Below are positions 26,401 through 34,712 of a stretch of 46,762 nt of DNA, piece after piece. The stretch covers positions 1 to 46,762 of the forward strand of contig CASCGD010000013.1 in the NCBI GenBank assembly GCA_949132985.1, in the 5' to 3' direction. Source of the DNA: an uncultured Lachnospiraceae bacterium. GTDB taxonomy: Bacteria; Bacillota; Clostridia; Lachnospirales; Lachnospiraceae. The position numbers and the translations under genes were made by a program. Every line of letters begins with the position of its first letter. Position 1 is the first letter of the stretch. The notes beneath the pieces were generated by a model that was not told the DNA's origin, searched no databases, and saw only the letters and a list, made by a program, of their open reading frames with translations.

Positions 26401-26888
26401 GCGAGGAGGAGATCTGGCAGGGTGTGTTTGAAAAGCTGAAGCTGGACGGGATCGTGAACGATGATCCGGAGGTTTTCGGCGCTATGGACACCGGTTTTAC
26501 CGACAAATCCGATGTGATTCCAGTGAGCCGCACAAAAAGCGGAGCGCTTTCCAAAACCTCAAAAGCGTATTCCACAGAGCAGTTTGGGGTGATCAGCGAC
26601 TATGTAAACCGCACGGTCACGGCGCTGGGCAAAAGGATGATGTCGGGGGAGATCGCGGCAAGCCCTTATGAGATGAAGGGAAAGACGGCGTGCCAGTGGT
26701 GCGGTTACCGGAGTATTTGCGGCTTTGATGAGCGGCTCCGGGGCTGCGGCTACCGAAGGATGGATAAAAATATGTCGGAGGCGGAGATTCTGGAGATGAT
26801 GGAGGAGACGGCGCGGACGGCGGATGCAGGCGGCGTCGGCAGCGAGGATGGGGAAAGAAAGGCTGGACGGGATATGGAGCTGGAATAG
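23457..26888 (+). CDS. addB: ATP-dependent helicase/nuclease subunit AddB
   Basis: The 1143-aa protein begins with LHLILGNSGAGKSHYLYEHI, the AddB Walker A. The C-terminal RecB-like nuclease has VKIIDYKSGQTKF near residue 917. The iron-sulfur cysteines are in ERFAACAYEHFLTYGL (about 759) and ACQWCGYRSICGF (about 1078-1090), the C...CxxCxxxxxC arrangement that staples the nuclease. With AddA it resects double-strand breaks up to a Chi site. ATG 23457 follows gtggggggagttgtt; it starts 15 bases after the permease stop, so it may be read through from the transporter operon. Confidence 0.96.
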   Translation: MSLHLILGNSGAGKSHYLYEHILKEAAANPGRTYYVLVPEQFTAATQREFVKRQKNHAILNVDVLSFKRLAYRVFGELGKDTLQVLEDTGKNLILQKLAGELFGKLSVLSGSLHKMGYIDEIKSFLTELAQYRIAPELLSEMAKEERVSPLLAAKLADIRLLYEAFLREIQGGYLLAEEVVEYLAELVHESKLFDDTVLIFDGFTGFTPVQQTFLSEAFPVVRDIYVALTIDAGEDFYGRMDVEQLFFLPKKTIRVLLKLAQETGVTVAAPVILNDGDKRRFVKAPVLFHLEQNLFRLHQNPYDGDMEEQMQLQILGFSRPLEELRFAAREIRRLVREGMRYQQMAIVTGDVELFAPYVQQVFSEYELPFFLDQAHPILYHPLIECVRGLLEVARRDFSYESMMRVLKTGLLPIDERETDLLENYIMAYGICGKSGWNRKWVRLPQWLDAEGLERLNAKRAELMEALLPYAEVMTGVEAGAAARTRALYDLMMVFGLEQKEDARIWRIAMDLFDKLAGLLRDEVLPLEEYISVLEAGFEAAEVADIPPGFDRVLIGDIERTRLEDIRVLFFLGVNDGVIPKTSGDGGILSQLEREVLVSADYELAPTARERAFIQRFYLYLNMTKPSERLYLTFAGCGADGAARRRSYLIGMILRMFPGLRVQDGGIVPPMEQIAAKPAAFRYLTVGLDEAKAGMAGETWRALLSWYGKQADWQEPLGKLLSAAFYSFEAEQLSGEVSRLLYGSVLSSSVTRLERFAACAYEHFLTYGLGLRPREENTFEAVDFGNLVHTALEYYGRGLAESRFDWFCVPQEERRRLGKAAMEHALATSRNDALLTSAKNRYLTGRMERLLHQTVDILTGQVRKGRFLPADYEVGFGMAEGLNVQEFTLSQEERMQLRGRIDRVDVMEKDDDLYVKIIDYKSGQTKFSLLSLYHGLQLQLVVYLNAAMELMRRKQEDGGVLPAGIFYYHVDEPVLETEGAVSEEEIWQGVFEKLKLDGIVNDDPEVFGAMDTGFTDKSDVIPVSRTKSGALSKTSKAYSTEQFGVISDYVNRTVTALGKRMMSGEIAASPYEMKGKTACQWCGYRSICGFDERLRGCGYRRMDKNMSEAEILEMMEETARTADAGGVGSEDGERKAGRDMELE

Positions 26889-27148
26889 CCGTGGAACAAT
26901 CCGGGAGGTCAGTGGGCGGTGTGTAAAGAGAGTTCGTGCGGGATTTGAGGTAAAAATAGCAGGAAAGAAAGCCGGGAGCTCTGCCGGGTTGTAAAAAAGA
27001 GGCGCATCAGAGTGTGAGACAGGCGTAACCGTGAAGAAATTGGGATGGTTAATGGATGTTGTAGAAAGTGGCGGCGGACGAAATGGGGAAACAAGTGTGA
27101 CGGCGGACATGTCGGAATATTTGACGGGAAGCGTGGGAGGTGCAAACG

Positions 27149-30100
27149 ATGAGTGTAACGTGGACGAGGGAGCAGCAGGATGCCATAAACGTCCGGGATT
27201 GTGATTTGCTGGTGTCGGCGGCTGCGGGCAGCGGAAAAACTGCGGTGCTGGTGGAGCGCATCATACAGCGGGTGCTGGACGAATCGCATCCGGTGGATAT
27301 TGACCGTCTGCTCGTGGTAACTTTTACAAAGGCGGCGGCGGCGGAGATGCGCGAGCGCGTGGCGAAGGCAATCGAGGCGCGCATGGACGAGGAACGCGAC
27401 AACGCCTATCTGCACCGACAGTATACCCTTGTGCACCATGCCCAGATTACGACCATCGACAGCTTTTGCCTCTACGTTGTAAAAAATTATTTCCAGTGTA
27501 TCGATCTTGCCCCGGGTTTTCGTGTAGGGGATCCGGCGGAGCTTTCTCTTCTCATGGAAGATGTGTTGAGCAGCGTGCTGGAACAGTGGTACGAGGAAGG
27601 GGATGAGGATTTCCTTGCGTTTGCAGATGATTATGCAAGTGCAAAAAGCGATGCGCCTGTCGCGGACATGGTGCGCAGGCTTTACGACTATGCCCAGAGC
27701 TATCCGTGGAGTGAGGAGTGGCTGGCGGGGCTTGCCCGTCCCTACAGACGGGAAATGCTGACAGCGGAGGCGCTGGAAGCGCCGGGGAGCTGGCTTTCTT
27801 CTCTGAAGGATTACATCCGCGCAGTGATCGGCGGGGAGCGTGACCGGCTGCTTCTTGCGAGGCGTCTCTGTCTGGAGCCGGAGGGACCGGACATGTATCT
27901 GGAAAACATGGAAGGGTTGATTGAGCAGGTGGATCTGGTGCGAAAAGTCGATGATTACGACGCATTGGGGGAGGCGCTTTTTGGTATCGACTACGGAAGG
28001 CTCACGGCAAGACGGGGATTTTCCGGGGACAAGTCCGCGCAGGAGCTGGTGAAATCGCTGCGGACACAGGTGAAGACAGAGCTGGGAAAGCTTCACAAAA
28101 AATTTTTTGCCTTGCCGCTTGCTGCACAGCTTTCGGATTTGGCTGCTCTTGAAAGGTCTGTGGGGGTGCTCTCGAAGCTGACCCTGTCTTTTGCAGATGC
28201 ATACCGCAGGAAAAAGGAGGAGCTGGGACTTCTGGATTTTTCCGACATTGAGCACATGGCGTTGCGCATTTTAGTGGACGAAGAGACGAAGGAGCCGACG
28301 GAGGTTGCGCGGGAGTTTCAGGCTCTTTTTGATGAGGTCATGATCGACGAGTATCAGGATTCCAACTATGTGCAGGAGACGATTCTGTCCGCAGTGTCAG
28401 GAGGCGGCGGGCGGCACAACCGGTTTATGGTGGGGGACGTGAAACAGAGTATTTACCGTTTCCGGCTTGCGCGACCGGAGCTTTTTATGGAAAAATATGA
28501 TACTTATGGGATGGATGACGTGTCCGGCAGAAAAATCTGTCTCCATCAGAATTTCCGCAGCCGTCCGCAGGTGCTGGAGAGTGTCAACCACCTGTTTTAC
28601 CGGATTATGAAGCGGGATGTGGGCGGTGTGGACTATGATGCGGAGGCATCGCTTCGCGCGGGCGCGGAGTATCCGGTGGATGAGAGACAGAGCTTTGGGA
28701 CGCGGATACTGCTGACAGATGCAGACCCGGAGGCGCTTGAGGAGGGCGGTGCGGACAATGCAAGGGCACTTGAGGCAGCGCTGATTGCAGAGGAGATCTG
28801 CCGCGTTATGCAGACGCAGAAAATTTCCAACGGAGAGGGAGGCTTTCGGCCGGTGCGCTACTCGGATATCGTCATTCTGCTGCGTTCTCCCGGTTCGTGG
28901 GGGGATGAGCTGACGGAGCAGCTTGCCGGGAGAGGTATTCCGTCGCACCGCATGTCACAGACCGGATATTTCAGCGCTACGGAGGTTCAGACCGTGCTGG
29001 CCATGTGTCAGGTGATCGACAATCCCCTGCAGGACATTCCGCTGGCGGCACTGCTGCACAGCCTCTTTTTTGGTTTTTCCAGTGAGGAGCTGGCGCGCAT
29101 CCGGGTTTCTTCCGATCACTTTTTCTTCTACGATTGCATAACGGATTATGCAGAAAACGGCGGGGATGCTGTGTTAAAGGATAAGGCGCTGCATTTTCTA
29201 ACGGTTTTGAAGGATTACAGAGAGCGGGCAAGGCATCTGAGCATCCATGATCTGCTGGATCAGGTTTTGCGGGAGAGCGGGTATTTGAACCTTGTGCGGG
29301 CGATGCCTGCGGGGGAGAAACGTCTGGCGAATGTGGAGATGCTCTTAAATCAGGCGGTGAGCTTTGAGCGCACGAGCTACAAGGGTTTGTTTTCGTTCAT
29401 TCGATACATGCAGCAGCTTCAGAAATACGAGGTTGATTTTGGCGAAGCGGATGTGACAGGTGAAAATGAGGATGTTGTGCGCATCATGAGCATACACAAG
29501 AGCAAGGGACTGGAGTTTCCGGTGGTGTTTGTTTCCGGCCTTGGCAGAAAGTTTAACAAGAGGGACAGTACAGAGGCGATGATTCTGGACAGTACCTTTG
29601 GCGTGGGGCTTTCAAGAGTGGAGCGGAAAAAGCACAGAAAGCGCACGACGCTCTTAAAGGAGATGATTGCGTCGCGCATTGCAGGGGACAATATCGGCGA
29701 GGAGCTTCGCGTGCTCTACGTGGCGTTAACCCGGGCAAAGGAACAGTTGATTCTGACGGGGACGTTAAAGAATCTGGAGGCTGCACTTTCCCGTTATGAG
29801 CTTGAGTCAAAGCAGGAGGCTTCTTTTCTGGACCGGCGGGAGGCCGGATGCTATCTGGACTGGATTTTGCCGGGGGTATATGCGAGTGTCTCAGATGTAC
29901 GGGACTGCCGGGAGGGGTCTGTGGCTGACGCTGTGCATTCGATTTCTTGCGGGGATGCTGATGAACAATCGTCTGCCAGCAATAAGCAAGCCGACCATGA
30001 CGTATCGCATACACACTGTGGCGGGCATGCGAAGCTTGCGGAGGAAACGCCTGAGGATATTCCTGACCCACCGCACCTACAGTGTGGTGGGCATCGCGAA

Positions 30101-31174
30101 ATCTCGCCGGCTCGATTTTGCATCGAGACGTATGAGGCGGGGGATTTTCAGCTGATGGATACCTTAGAAAAGACCGAGCGCTATGTGGAAAAGGAGCAGC
30201 TTCTGGAGTCTTTGACGTCGGTGGACGGGGCGCTCTACGATGAGATCGACAAGCGGCTTGAGGCGGTGTACCCTTACGAGGCAGAGGTGTCCATGCGCAC
30301 AAAGATCTCCGTCTCAGAAATCAAGCGCCGGAACATGATTTTAGAGCCGGGGGACGAAGAAGCACTGGCGTGGTATGCGAAGGAGGATGCGGTCGATTCC
30401 TGTGTACCGCTGTTTGTACGTGAGGAAGCGATTTCAGGAAAGTGTGCAGCTTTGCCGGGACAGATTGCAGAGCTGCCGGGACAACCCGCGGAATCGTCGG
30501 ATCGGACTGTGGAACGGCTGGATCAGATTGTGGTGCTGTCAGGGCAGAAGGTGGATGCAGTAAGGAACCGGCTGAACCGGGATGTGCAAATGGATGCGTC
30601 TGTGGACGGAATGAGAGGAAGCGGTTCGAACGGGGAGCAGATACATCCCGGAGCACTGCGTGGCACGGCGATGCACCGCTTTATGGAGTGTATCGATTAC
30701 GGGGCGCTTGCCGAAAATTTTGCATTTTCGGAGGTAGGGCGCCAGTTGGAGGAGCTGCGGACGCGTGGACGCATCAGCGACGAGACGGCGGCACTTATCG
30801 AAGTAAAAAAAGTGTGGCACTTTTTAAAGTCTGATCTCGCCAATCGGATTATGCAGGCGCATCATAACGGGGGACTTTATCGGGAACAGCCTTTTGTCAT
30901 GGGCATTCCGGCACGGGAGGCGGACCCGGCGATCGACAGTGACGAGCTGGTGCTGGTTCAGGGTATCATCGATCTCTATTTTGAGGAGGATGGGGCGCTG
31001 GTGCTTCTCGACTACAAGACCGATGCCGTGAAAGAGGCGGGACAGCTCATAGACCGCTACCAGACACAGATGGATCTCTATGCCAGAGCGCTGGCGGCGG
31101 CAACCGGTAAGGAGGTCAGGCAGAAATTAATATATTCCTTCCGGCTGGAGGAGCTGGTGGAGGTTTGTGCATGA
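27149..31174 (+). CDS. addA: ATP-dependent helicase/nuclease subunit AddA, with two unusual inserts
   Basis: The 1341-aa protein is a UvrD-type helicase with a RecB nuclease. Walker A is AAAGSGKT (24-31), Walker B is VMIDEYQDSN (about 397), motifs V-VI are IMSIHKSKGLEFPVVFVSG (about 779) and RVLYVALTRAKEQ (about 853), and the nuclease motif is LVLLDYKTDAVKE (about 1288). The start follows gtgggaggtgcaaacg. Two stretches between the helicase and nuclease regions look foreign. About 928-987 is hydrophilic, Cys/His-rich and holds the pair HCGGHAK / QCGGHRE. About 1101-1135 is a five-fold heptapeptide repeat of 21 bp per unit. Apart from these the gene appears intact. Confidence 0.95.
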   Translation: MSVTWTREQQDAINVRDCDLLVSAAAGSGKTAVLVERIIQRVLDESHPVDIDRLLVVTFTKAAAAEMRERVAKAIEARMDEERDNAYLHRQYTLVHHAQITTIDSFCLYVVKNYFQCIDLAPGFRVGDPAELSLLMEDVLSSVLEQWYEEGDEDFLAFADDYASAKSDAPVADMVRRLYDYAQSYPWSEEWLAGLARPYRREMLTAEALEAPGSWLSSLKDYIRAVIGGERDRLLLARRLCLEPEGPDMYLENMEGLIEQVDLVRKVDDYDALGEALFGIDYGRLTARRGFSGDKSAQELVKSLRTQVKTELGKLHKKFFALPLAAQLSDLAALERSVGVLSKLTLSFADAYRRKKEELGLLDFSDIEHMALRILVDEETKEPTEVAREFQALFDEVMIDEYQDSNYVQETILSAVSGGGGRHNRFMVGDVKQSIYRFRLARPELFMEKYDTYGMDDVSGRKICLHQNFRSRPQVLESVNHLFYRIMKRDVGGVDYDAEASLRAGAEYPVDERQSFGTRILLTDADPEALEEGGADNARALEAALIAEEICRVMQTQKISNGEGGFRPVRYSDIVILLRSPGSWGDELTEQLAGRGIPSHRMSQTGYFSATEVQTVLAMCQVIDNPLQDIPLAALLHSLFFGFSSEELARIRVSSDHFFFYDCITDYAENGGDAVLKDKALHFLTVLKDYRERARHLSIHDLLDQVLRESGYLNLVRAMPAGEKRLANVEMLLNQAVSFERTSYKGLFSFIRYMQQLQKYEVDFGEADVTGENEDVVRIMSIHKSKGLEFPVVFVSGLGRKFNKRDSTEAMILDSTFGVGLSRVERKKHRKRTTLLKEMIASRIAGDNIGEELRVLYVALTRAKEQLILTGTLKNLEAALSRYELESKQEASFLDRREAGCYLDWILPGVYASVSDVRDCREGSVADAVHSISCGDADEQSSASNKQADHDVSHTHCGGHAKLAEETPEDIPDPPHLQCGGHREISPARFCIETYEAGDFQLMDTLEKTERYVEKEQLLESLTSVDGALYDEIDKRLEAVYPYEAEVSMRTKISVSEIKRRNMILEPGDEEALAWYAKEDAVDSCVPLFVREEAISGKCAALPGQIAELPGQPAESSDRTVERLDQIVVLSGQKVDAVRNRLNRDVQMDASVDGMRGSGSNGEQIHPGALRGTAMHRFMECIDYGALAENFAFSEVGRQLEELRTRGRISDETAALIEVKKVWHFLKSDLANRIMQAHHNGGLYREQPFVMGIPAREADPAIDSDELVLVQGIIDLYFEEDGALVLLDYKTDAVKEAGQLIDRYQTQMDLYARALAAATGKEVRQKLIYSFRLEELVEVCA
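30449..30553 (+). repeat. Five 21-bp tandem repeats inside addA
   Basis: Units begin at 30449, 30470, 30491, 30512 and 30533. They encode ALPGQIA, ELPGQPA, ESSDRTV, ERLDQIV and VLSGQKV. The period of exactly seven codons keeps the frame. The units have diverged, so the repeat is old or under little constraint. It lies in a linker before the nuclease domain. Confidence 0.75.
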
Positions 31175-31276
31175 AGACATAAAAATGTTGTCAAAGACAA
31201 CCACATCCGATTCTGATTTACGTTCATCTATCTGAACCAGAGTATTTCTATCAGAATTGCAATTTATATTATTGGA

Positions 31277-31537
31277 GTGTACAATTATAAAAGCACTTTA
31301 ACCATGTTGACGCACAACAAAAATCTGAAGGGACGGAATCTTAGCGAGAGTAAGTCATCTCAATTTCCTGATGCTTTTTCAGCTTTAATGAATGCTACTA
31401 CTTCCCATTCCCCGGCCAGAATTGTTGGCGGGAAATATGAGGATCTGTATGCTGTTGTTGATGATAAGGTTTTAACTATATGCGAGGATTATGCTGGCAA
31501 TATTACAGATGATAACTATATTTTACAACAATTTTGA
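31277..31537 (+). CDS. Uncertain 86-aa open frame (GTG start)
   Basis: The frame follows ttggag closely and is more AT-rich than its surroundings. The protein has no membrane segment or known motif; its second half (KYEDLYAVVDDKVLTICEDY) could belong to a folded domain. It lies between addA and a hisC fragment in a scarred region, so it may be a gene fragment. I do not recognise it. From 31175 to 31276 I see only a small GTTGTC/GACAAC hairpin without a T tract. Confidence 0.3.
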   Translation: MYNYKSTLTMLTHNKNLKGRNLSESKSSQFPDAFSALMNATTSHSPARIVGGKYEDLYAVVDDKVLTICEDYAGNITDDNYILQQF

Positions 31538-31558
31538 TGAAAAAAACAGTGTCAAAAG

Positions 31559-32018
31559 GTGTACGATTACGATTTGACACACAGCGATGCGCTTTTGGAT
31601 GCGCTGGCGGAGTCCACAGGGATTTCTGCGAACAATATTTTCGTGCATAACGGCTTGGCGGAGGTCATCAAGTCGATTTTCAGCATTGTGCTAAACGAGG
31701 GCGGCCGGGTGCTTATTCCCACACCCGGGTGGAGCTACTATAAGAGTGCGGCGGACGATCGGGCTGGACCTTCCGCTGTTTCGCGCCAGCGGCATCAGCC
31801 GGGAAATCGCGATTGCGGCGGTGAAGGATCAGGAGTATTACCGCGCCATGAAAGCGGAGTCGAACGCAGTACGGGCGTGGTTTACGGATGAGATGAACAA
31901 GTTAGAGGATGTGAAGGCGTTTTGGTCGGAGTCGAACTTCGTGTTCGTAAAGCTTTTGCACGCGGATGCGGACCGGGTAATGCTTCCGCCGTATGTTTCA
32001 ATGCTTTTTTGTCCGTGA
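31559..32018 (+). pseudogene. hisC-like aminotransferase remnant, deleted and frameshifted
   Basis: Two pieces of a histidinol-phosphate-type aminotransferase are present. The first frame gives YDYDLTHSDALLDALAESTG and VLIPTPGWSYYKS, near the first quarter of the family. From about 31745 another frame gives GLDLPLFRASGISREIAIAA and EMNKLEDVKAFWSESNFVFV, the C-terminal third. The PLP-lysine region between them is missing, as are both ends. The last residues (from about MLPPYVS) read into the neighbouring fragment. It cannot encode an active enzyme. Confidence 0.8.
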
Positions 32019-32091
32019 TCGTCTGAAATTTCGGCATGTCTTTGCTGTCGCGGAGCATCGCGTTAAAATCCTTTTTTTCTTCGTTTGCCAT
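32000..32091 (-). pseudogene. N-terminal stub of an MGMT-family (alkyltransferase-like) gene
   Basis: On the minus strand gcgcaggaggtatggattt precedes ATG 32091, and the product starts MANEEKKDFNAMLRDSKDMP, KFQTITDKK. From my knowledge of Lachnospiraceae this is the beginning of an MGMT-family (6-O-methylguanine methyltransferase-like) protein. After about 30 codons the frame runs into the reversed hisC fragment. The ribosome site is intact, but the gene is cut. The family assignment is moderately secure. Confidence 0.55.
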
Positions 32092-32225
32092 AAATCCATA
32101 CCTCCTGCGCATAAGCATACCTTAAAGAATACGTGTATGCAATGAGGCAGTTTGAAAAATTTTATCATTTGTTTTATCACGGGTCTGATTTTAGATTTCT
32201 GATCCGCATGCTCCTACGGTCAGTG

Positions 32226-32699
32226 TCATATATGTGCGGGCCTTCTGAGTGGCTTTTCCATTATTTCATAGACGAGTTTTACGCCATGCTCCAGCTCATA
32301 AATCCCGTGTCCGACGGTTTTATAGCCTCTGTGCTCGTAGAGGCAGGCGGCGGGAAGCGAGGCATCCAAAACCGCCGTGTCGTATTTTTTCGCAATCTCA
32401 GCTTCCAGGCAGTCCATGATGTGCGAGCCACAGCCCTGTCCCTGATAAGCGGGCAGCACATACACTCCCGTTATATGGTTCGCGTCGAAGCAGCCTGTTC
32501 CGATGATCTTGTCGCCGTTTGTCAGCACGCCAGTGTTTCCGGTCGCGATGCCTTCGGAAATGTGCGCCCGGCTGTGGTGTCTGCAAAAGAAATCTACCAC
32601 TTCCATCGGGTAATATTTTGGGTAAACCGTTTTGATCGCCATGTGCAAAACGTTGTGGATCGCGTCTTCCATGCCGGAAATTGCCGTTTTGTAGTTCAT
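32226..32699 (-). CDS. GNAT family N-acetyltransferase
   Basis: The 157-aa protein has the GNAT core. The acetyl-CoA loop reads VYVLPAYQGQGCGSHIMDCL (V-x-P-x-x-Q/R-G-x-G-x-G/A) after the ITGVYVL beta strand, followed by LDASLPAACLYEHRGYKTVG, the typical alpha-4/beta-7 part. The acceptor substrate is unknown. ATG 32697-32699 follows ttggaggagggcat on the minus strand. It has its own promoter at 32735-32763 and appears monocistronic. Confidence 0.9.
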   Translation of the reverse strand: MNYKTAISGMEDAIHNVLHMAIKTVYPKYYPMEVVDFFCRHHSRAHISEGIATGNTGVLTNGDKIIGTGCFDANHITGVYVLPAYQGQGCGSHIMDCLEAEIAKKYDTAVLDASLPAACLYEHRGYKTVGHGIYELEHGVKLVYEIMEKPLRRPAHI

Positions 32700-32734
32700 A
32701 TGCCCTCCTCCAAAAGTCGATGTCTGTGTGTTTC

Positions 32735-32763
32735 ATTATACGTCCGGTGGCAGGCGTTGGCAA
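32735..32763 (-). promoter_or_regulatory. Promoter of the GNAT gene
   Basis: On the minus strand TTGCCA (32758-32763) and TATAAT (32735-32740) are separated by 17 bases, 36 bp before the start codon. Confidence 0.75.
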
Positions 32764-32842
32764 CAACATCTTCGCTTTTCCCGGCTCTTTGATGATCGCG
32801 CCGTTACGTTTCACACCCGGATCATAGCATGCCTTCTGGGGA

Positions 32843-32910
32843 CGCACTTGCTGCATGGCTGCGGGAAAACATGATTCAGCTTGCAGTTTGGGCTTCGCGA
32901 AGCGGTCCTA
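32843..32910 (+). repeat. Dispersed repeat family B, copy 2 (partial)
   Basis: cacttgctgcatggctgcgg (from 32845) and gaaaacatgattcagcttgc with gggcttcgcgaagcg align with 8681-8740 at about 54 of 60 positions. The left arm of the hairpin is replaced by unrelated sequence, so only GCA/TGC still pairs. Confidence 0.75.
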
Positions 32911-32952
32911 AGCGTCAGTGGCGCTTATTTTAGGGCGGCTCTTCATTTCAGC

Positions 32953-32981
32953 TTGAATCCCGGCGCTTTCAATGGTATCAT
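32953..32981 (+). promoter_or_regulatory. Promoter of the rubrerythrin operon
   Basis: TTGAAT (32953-32958) and TATCAT (32976-32981) have a 17-base spacer, about 80 bp before the rubrerythrin start. No clear PerR-type operator was recognised. Confidence 0.65.
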
Positions 32982-33062
32982 ATTAAGAACGGCTCCCGCG
33001 GAAAGCAAAGTGCAGCCGCGAGGGAAATAGGGCCGGAAAAACAGGATCAGGAGGAAACAAAA

Positions 33063-33605
33063 ATGGTGAAAAACACTTATGCCGGGACTCAGACAGAGAA
33101 AAATCTGGAGGCGGCATTTGCCGGGGAGTCTCAGGCGAGAAACAAGTATACATATTTTGCGTCTGTGGCAAAAAAGGAAGGCTATGAGCAGATCGCGGCG
33201 CTGTTTCTGAAGACGGCGGACAATGAGAAGGAGCACGCCAAGATGTGGTTCAAGGAGCTAAAAGGGATCGGGAACACTGCCGAAAACCTTGCAGCTGCGG
33301 CTGACGGCGAGAATTATGAGTGGACGGACATGTATGAGGGCTTTGCAAAAACGGCACAGGAGGAAGGATTTCCCGAGCTGGCGGAAAAGTTCCGCATGGT
33401 AGCGGCGATCGAGAAGCATCATGAGGAACGCTACCGCGCGTTGCTGAAGAACGTGGAGACGGCCGCTGTGTTTGAGAAGAGCGAGGTAAAAGTGTGGGAG
33501 TGCAGAAACTGCGGACACATTGTCGTTGGCATGAAGGCCCCGGAGGTCTGCCCGGTCTGCGCTCATCCGCAGAGCTATTTTGAAATCAGTGGAGAAAATT
33601 ATTAA
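33063..33605 (+). CDS. Rubrerythrin
   Basis: The 180-aa protein has a ferritin-like di-iron domain ([34 protein letters not shown], later [17 protein letters not shown]) and a C-terminal rubredoxin domain with CRNCGH and CPVCAH. It reduces hydrogen peroxide in the cytoplasm of anaerobes using electrons from rubredoxin or NADH partners. The start follows aggaggaaacaaaa. It leads an oxygen-defence operon with the desulfoferrodoxin gene 22 bp later. Length and residues are normal. Confidence 0.97.
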   Translation: MVKNTYAGTQTEKNLEAAFAGESQARNKYTYFASVAKKEGYEQIAALFLKTADNEKEHAKMWFKELKGIGNTAENLAAAADGENYEWTDMYEGFAKTAQEEGFPELAEKFRMVAAIEKHHEERYRALLKNVETAAVFEKSEVKVWECRNCGHIVVGMKAPEVCPVCAHPQSYFEISGENY

Positions 33606-33627
33606 TTACAAGAGGAGGAAAATATAT

Positions 33628-34005
33628 ATGATGGAACAGAAATTTTATATTTGCGAACACTGTGGAAATATTGTAGCAATGGTGAAGGATGCAGGTGTTC
33701 CGGTTATGTGCTGCGGCGAGGAGATGAAGGAGATCGTACCCGGTACGACTGATGCGGCGGTTGAAAAGCACGTTCCTGCATACAAGGTAGAGGGCAGTCT
33801 TGTAAAGGTCACTGTTGGGTCTGTTGAGCACCCGATGCTGCCCGCGCATTACATCGAGTGGGTATCCTTGCAGACGAAGCAGGGAAATCAGCGGAAGGCC
33901 CTGCAGCCGGAGGACAAACCCGAGGTATGCTTTGCCATTTGCGAGGGCGACGAGGTGGAGGCGGTATACGCTTACTGCAACCTGCACGGTCTTTGGAAAG
34001 CGTGA
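33628..34005 (+). CDS. Desulfoferrodoxin (superoxide reductase, two-iron type)
   Basis: The 125-aa protein has centre I cysteines in YICEHCGNIV and VPVMCCGEEM, as in desulforedoxin. Centre II ligands appear in EKHVPAYKVEG, SVEHPMLPAHYIEWV and YAYCNLHGLW (four His and one Cys). It reduces superoxide to peroxide, which rubrerythrin encoded upstream then removes. ATG 33628 is 9 bases after gaggagg; the next ATG (33631) is also possible. Cdd1-like gene follows after 9 bp. Confidence 0.96.
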   Translation: MMEQKFYICEHCGNIVAMVKDAGVPVMCCGEEMKEIVPGTTDAAVEKHVPAYKVEGSLVKVTVGSVEHPMLPAHYIEWVSLQTKQGNQRKALQPEDKPEVCFAICEGDEVEAVYAYCNLHGLWKA

Positions 34006-34014
34006 GCGGAGGTC

Positions 34015-34335
34015 ATGTCGGACAAAAGAGGCGGTGACCTGAAAATGATCCCCGGTGTAGGGAAAAATATTGAACAGCATCTGCGCCACATCGGGATTGA
34101 GACGGTGGAGGATTTGCGGGGAAAGGATCCGGAGGAGCTTTATGTGAAGGATTGCCTCTACAAGGGCTTTCAGGAGGATCGGTGCATCCTGTATGTGTTC
34201 CGGCTTGCCGTCTACTTTGCGGAGCATGAGGCGCATGACCCTGAAAAGCTGAAGTGGTGGTACTGGAAGGATAAGGAGTATACACGCGAGGGAGATGCCT
34301 GCAAGGATGGGGAAACTGTACTTGCGGAGAAATAG
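34015..34335 (+). CDS. Cdd1/pathogenicity-locus helix-hairpin-helix protein
   Basis: The 106-aa protein has LKMIPGVGKNIEQHLRHIGI, a helix-hairpin-helix that usually binds DNA non-specifically, then VEDLRGKDPEELY and YVFRLAVYFAEH, the pattern of the small Cdd1 family (PF11731). The C-terminus has WWYWKDKEY, also typical. It is the third gene of the rubrerythrin operon. A role in DNA repair or protection under oxidative stress is inferred from context only. Confidence 0.8.
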   Translation: MSDKRGGDLKMIPGVGKNIEQHLRHIGIETVEDLRGKDPEELYVKDCLYKGFQEDRCILYVFRLAVYFAEHEAHDPEKLKWWYWKDKEYTREGDACKDGETVLAEK

Positions 34336-34530
34336 ATGACTCGGGCAAAGGGAATATGGGAACAGGTCCCCTTGTCCGCTGAGGGTATGATTGCCTGTGA
34401 AAAACCGGAGATCTTGACAAAAAGTAATCGTGGACGCATGCGGATGATGGAAAACAGGCAAGCGAAACATAGGGTTATTTCGTGTGTATCGTATTAGCAG
34501 CTGAACCCGGTTCACAGAGTAAGATCATAT

Positions 34531-34562
34531 AAGGCTCAGAGGAAGTATTTCTTCTGGGCCTT
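34531..34562 (+). terminator. Hairpin after the oxygen-defence operon
   Basis: aaggctcagaggaag (34531-34545) pairs with ttcttctgggcctt (34549-34562) with one G-T and one mismatch. No T tract follows, so it is a weak terminator at best. Between 34563 and 34712 I see nothing recognisable. Confidence 0.5.
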
Positions 34563-34712
34563 AATTGATCTGTGACACAAGTAACATCGCCGCAGCCGAC
34601 ATCGATGCCGGGCTGTGGTTAGCGTTACAGAATCAATTTTTTGGTAATCAGTAATTTTTCAATGCATAAACCATCCTTCCGGCAGGAAAGTGAAAAAATG
34701 GAGGAAGCTGTG

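Noticed and set aside
30449..30553. Regular 21-bp repeats that might be an array
   Set aside because: They have no spacers, keep the addA reading frame and encode a heptapeptide repeat.
31187..31201. GTTGTC-aaa-GACAAC hairpin as the addA terminator
   Set aside because: The stem is only 6 bp and is not followed by T residues.
34336..34497. 53-codon open frame directly after the Cdd1-like gene (TAGATG)
   Set aside because: It has a fair ribosome site, but the product shows no family resemblance and ends in irregular sequence; the evidence is too weak for a gene call.
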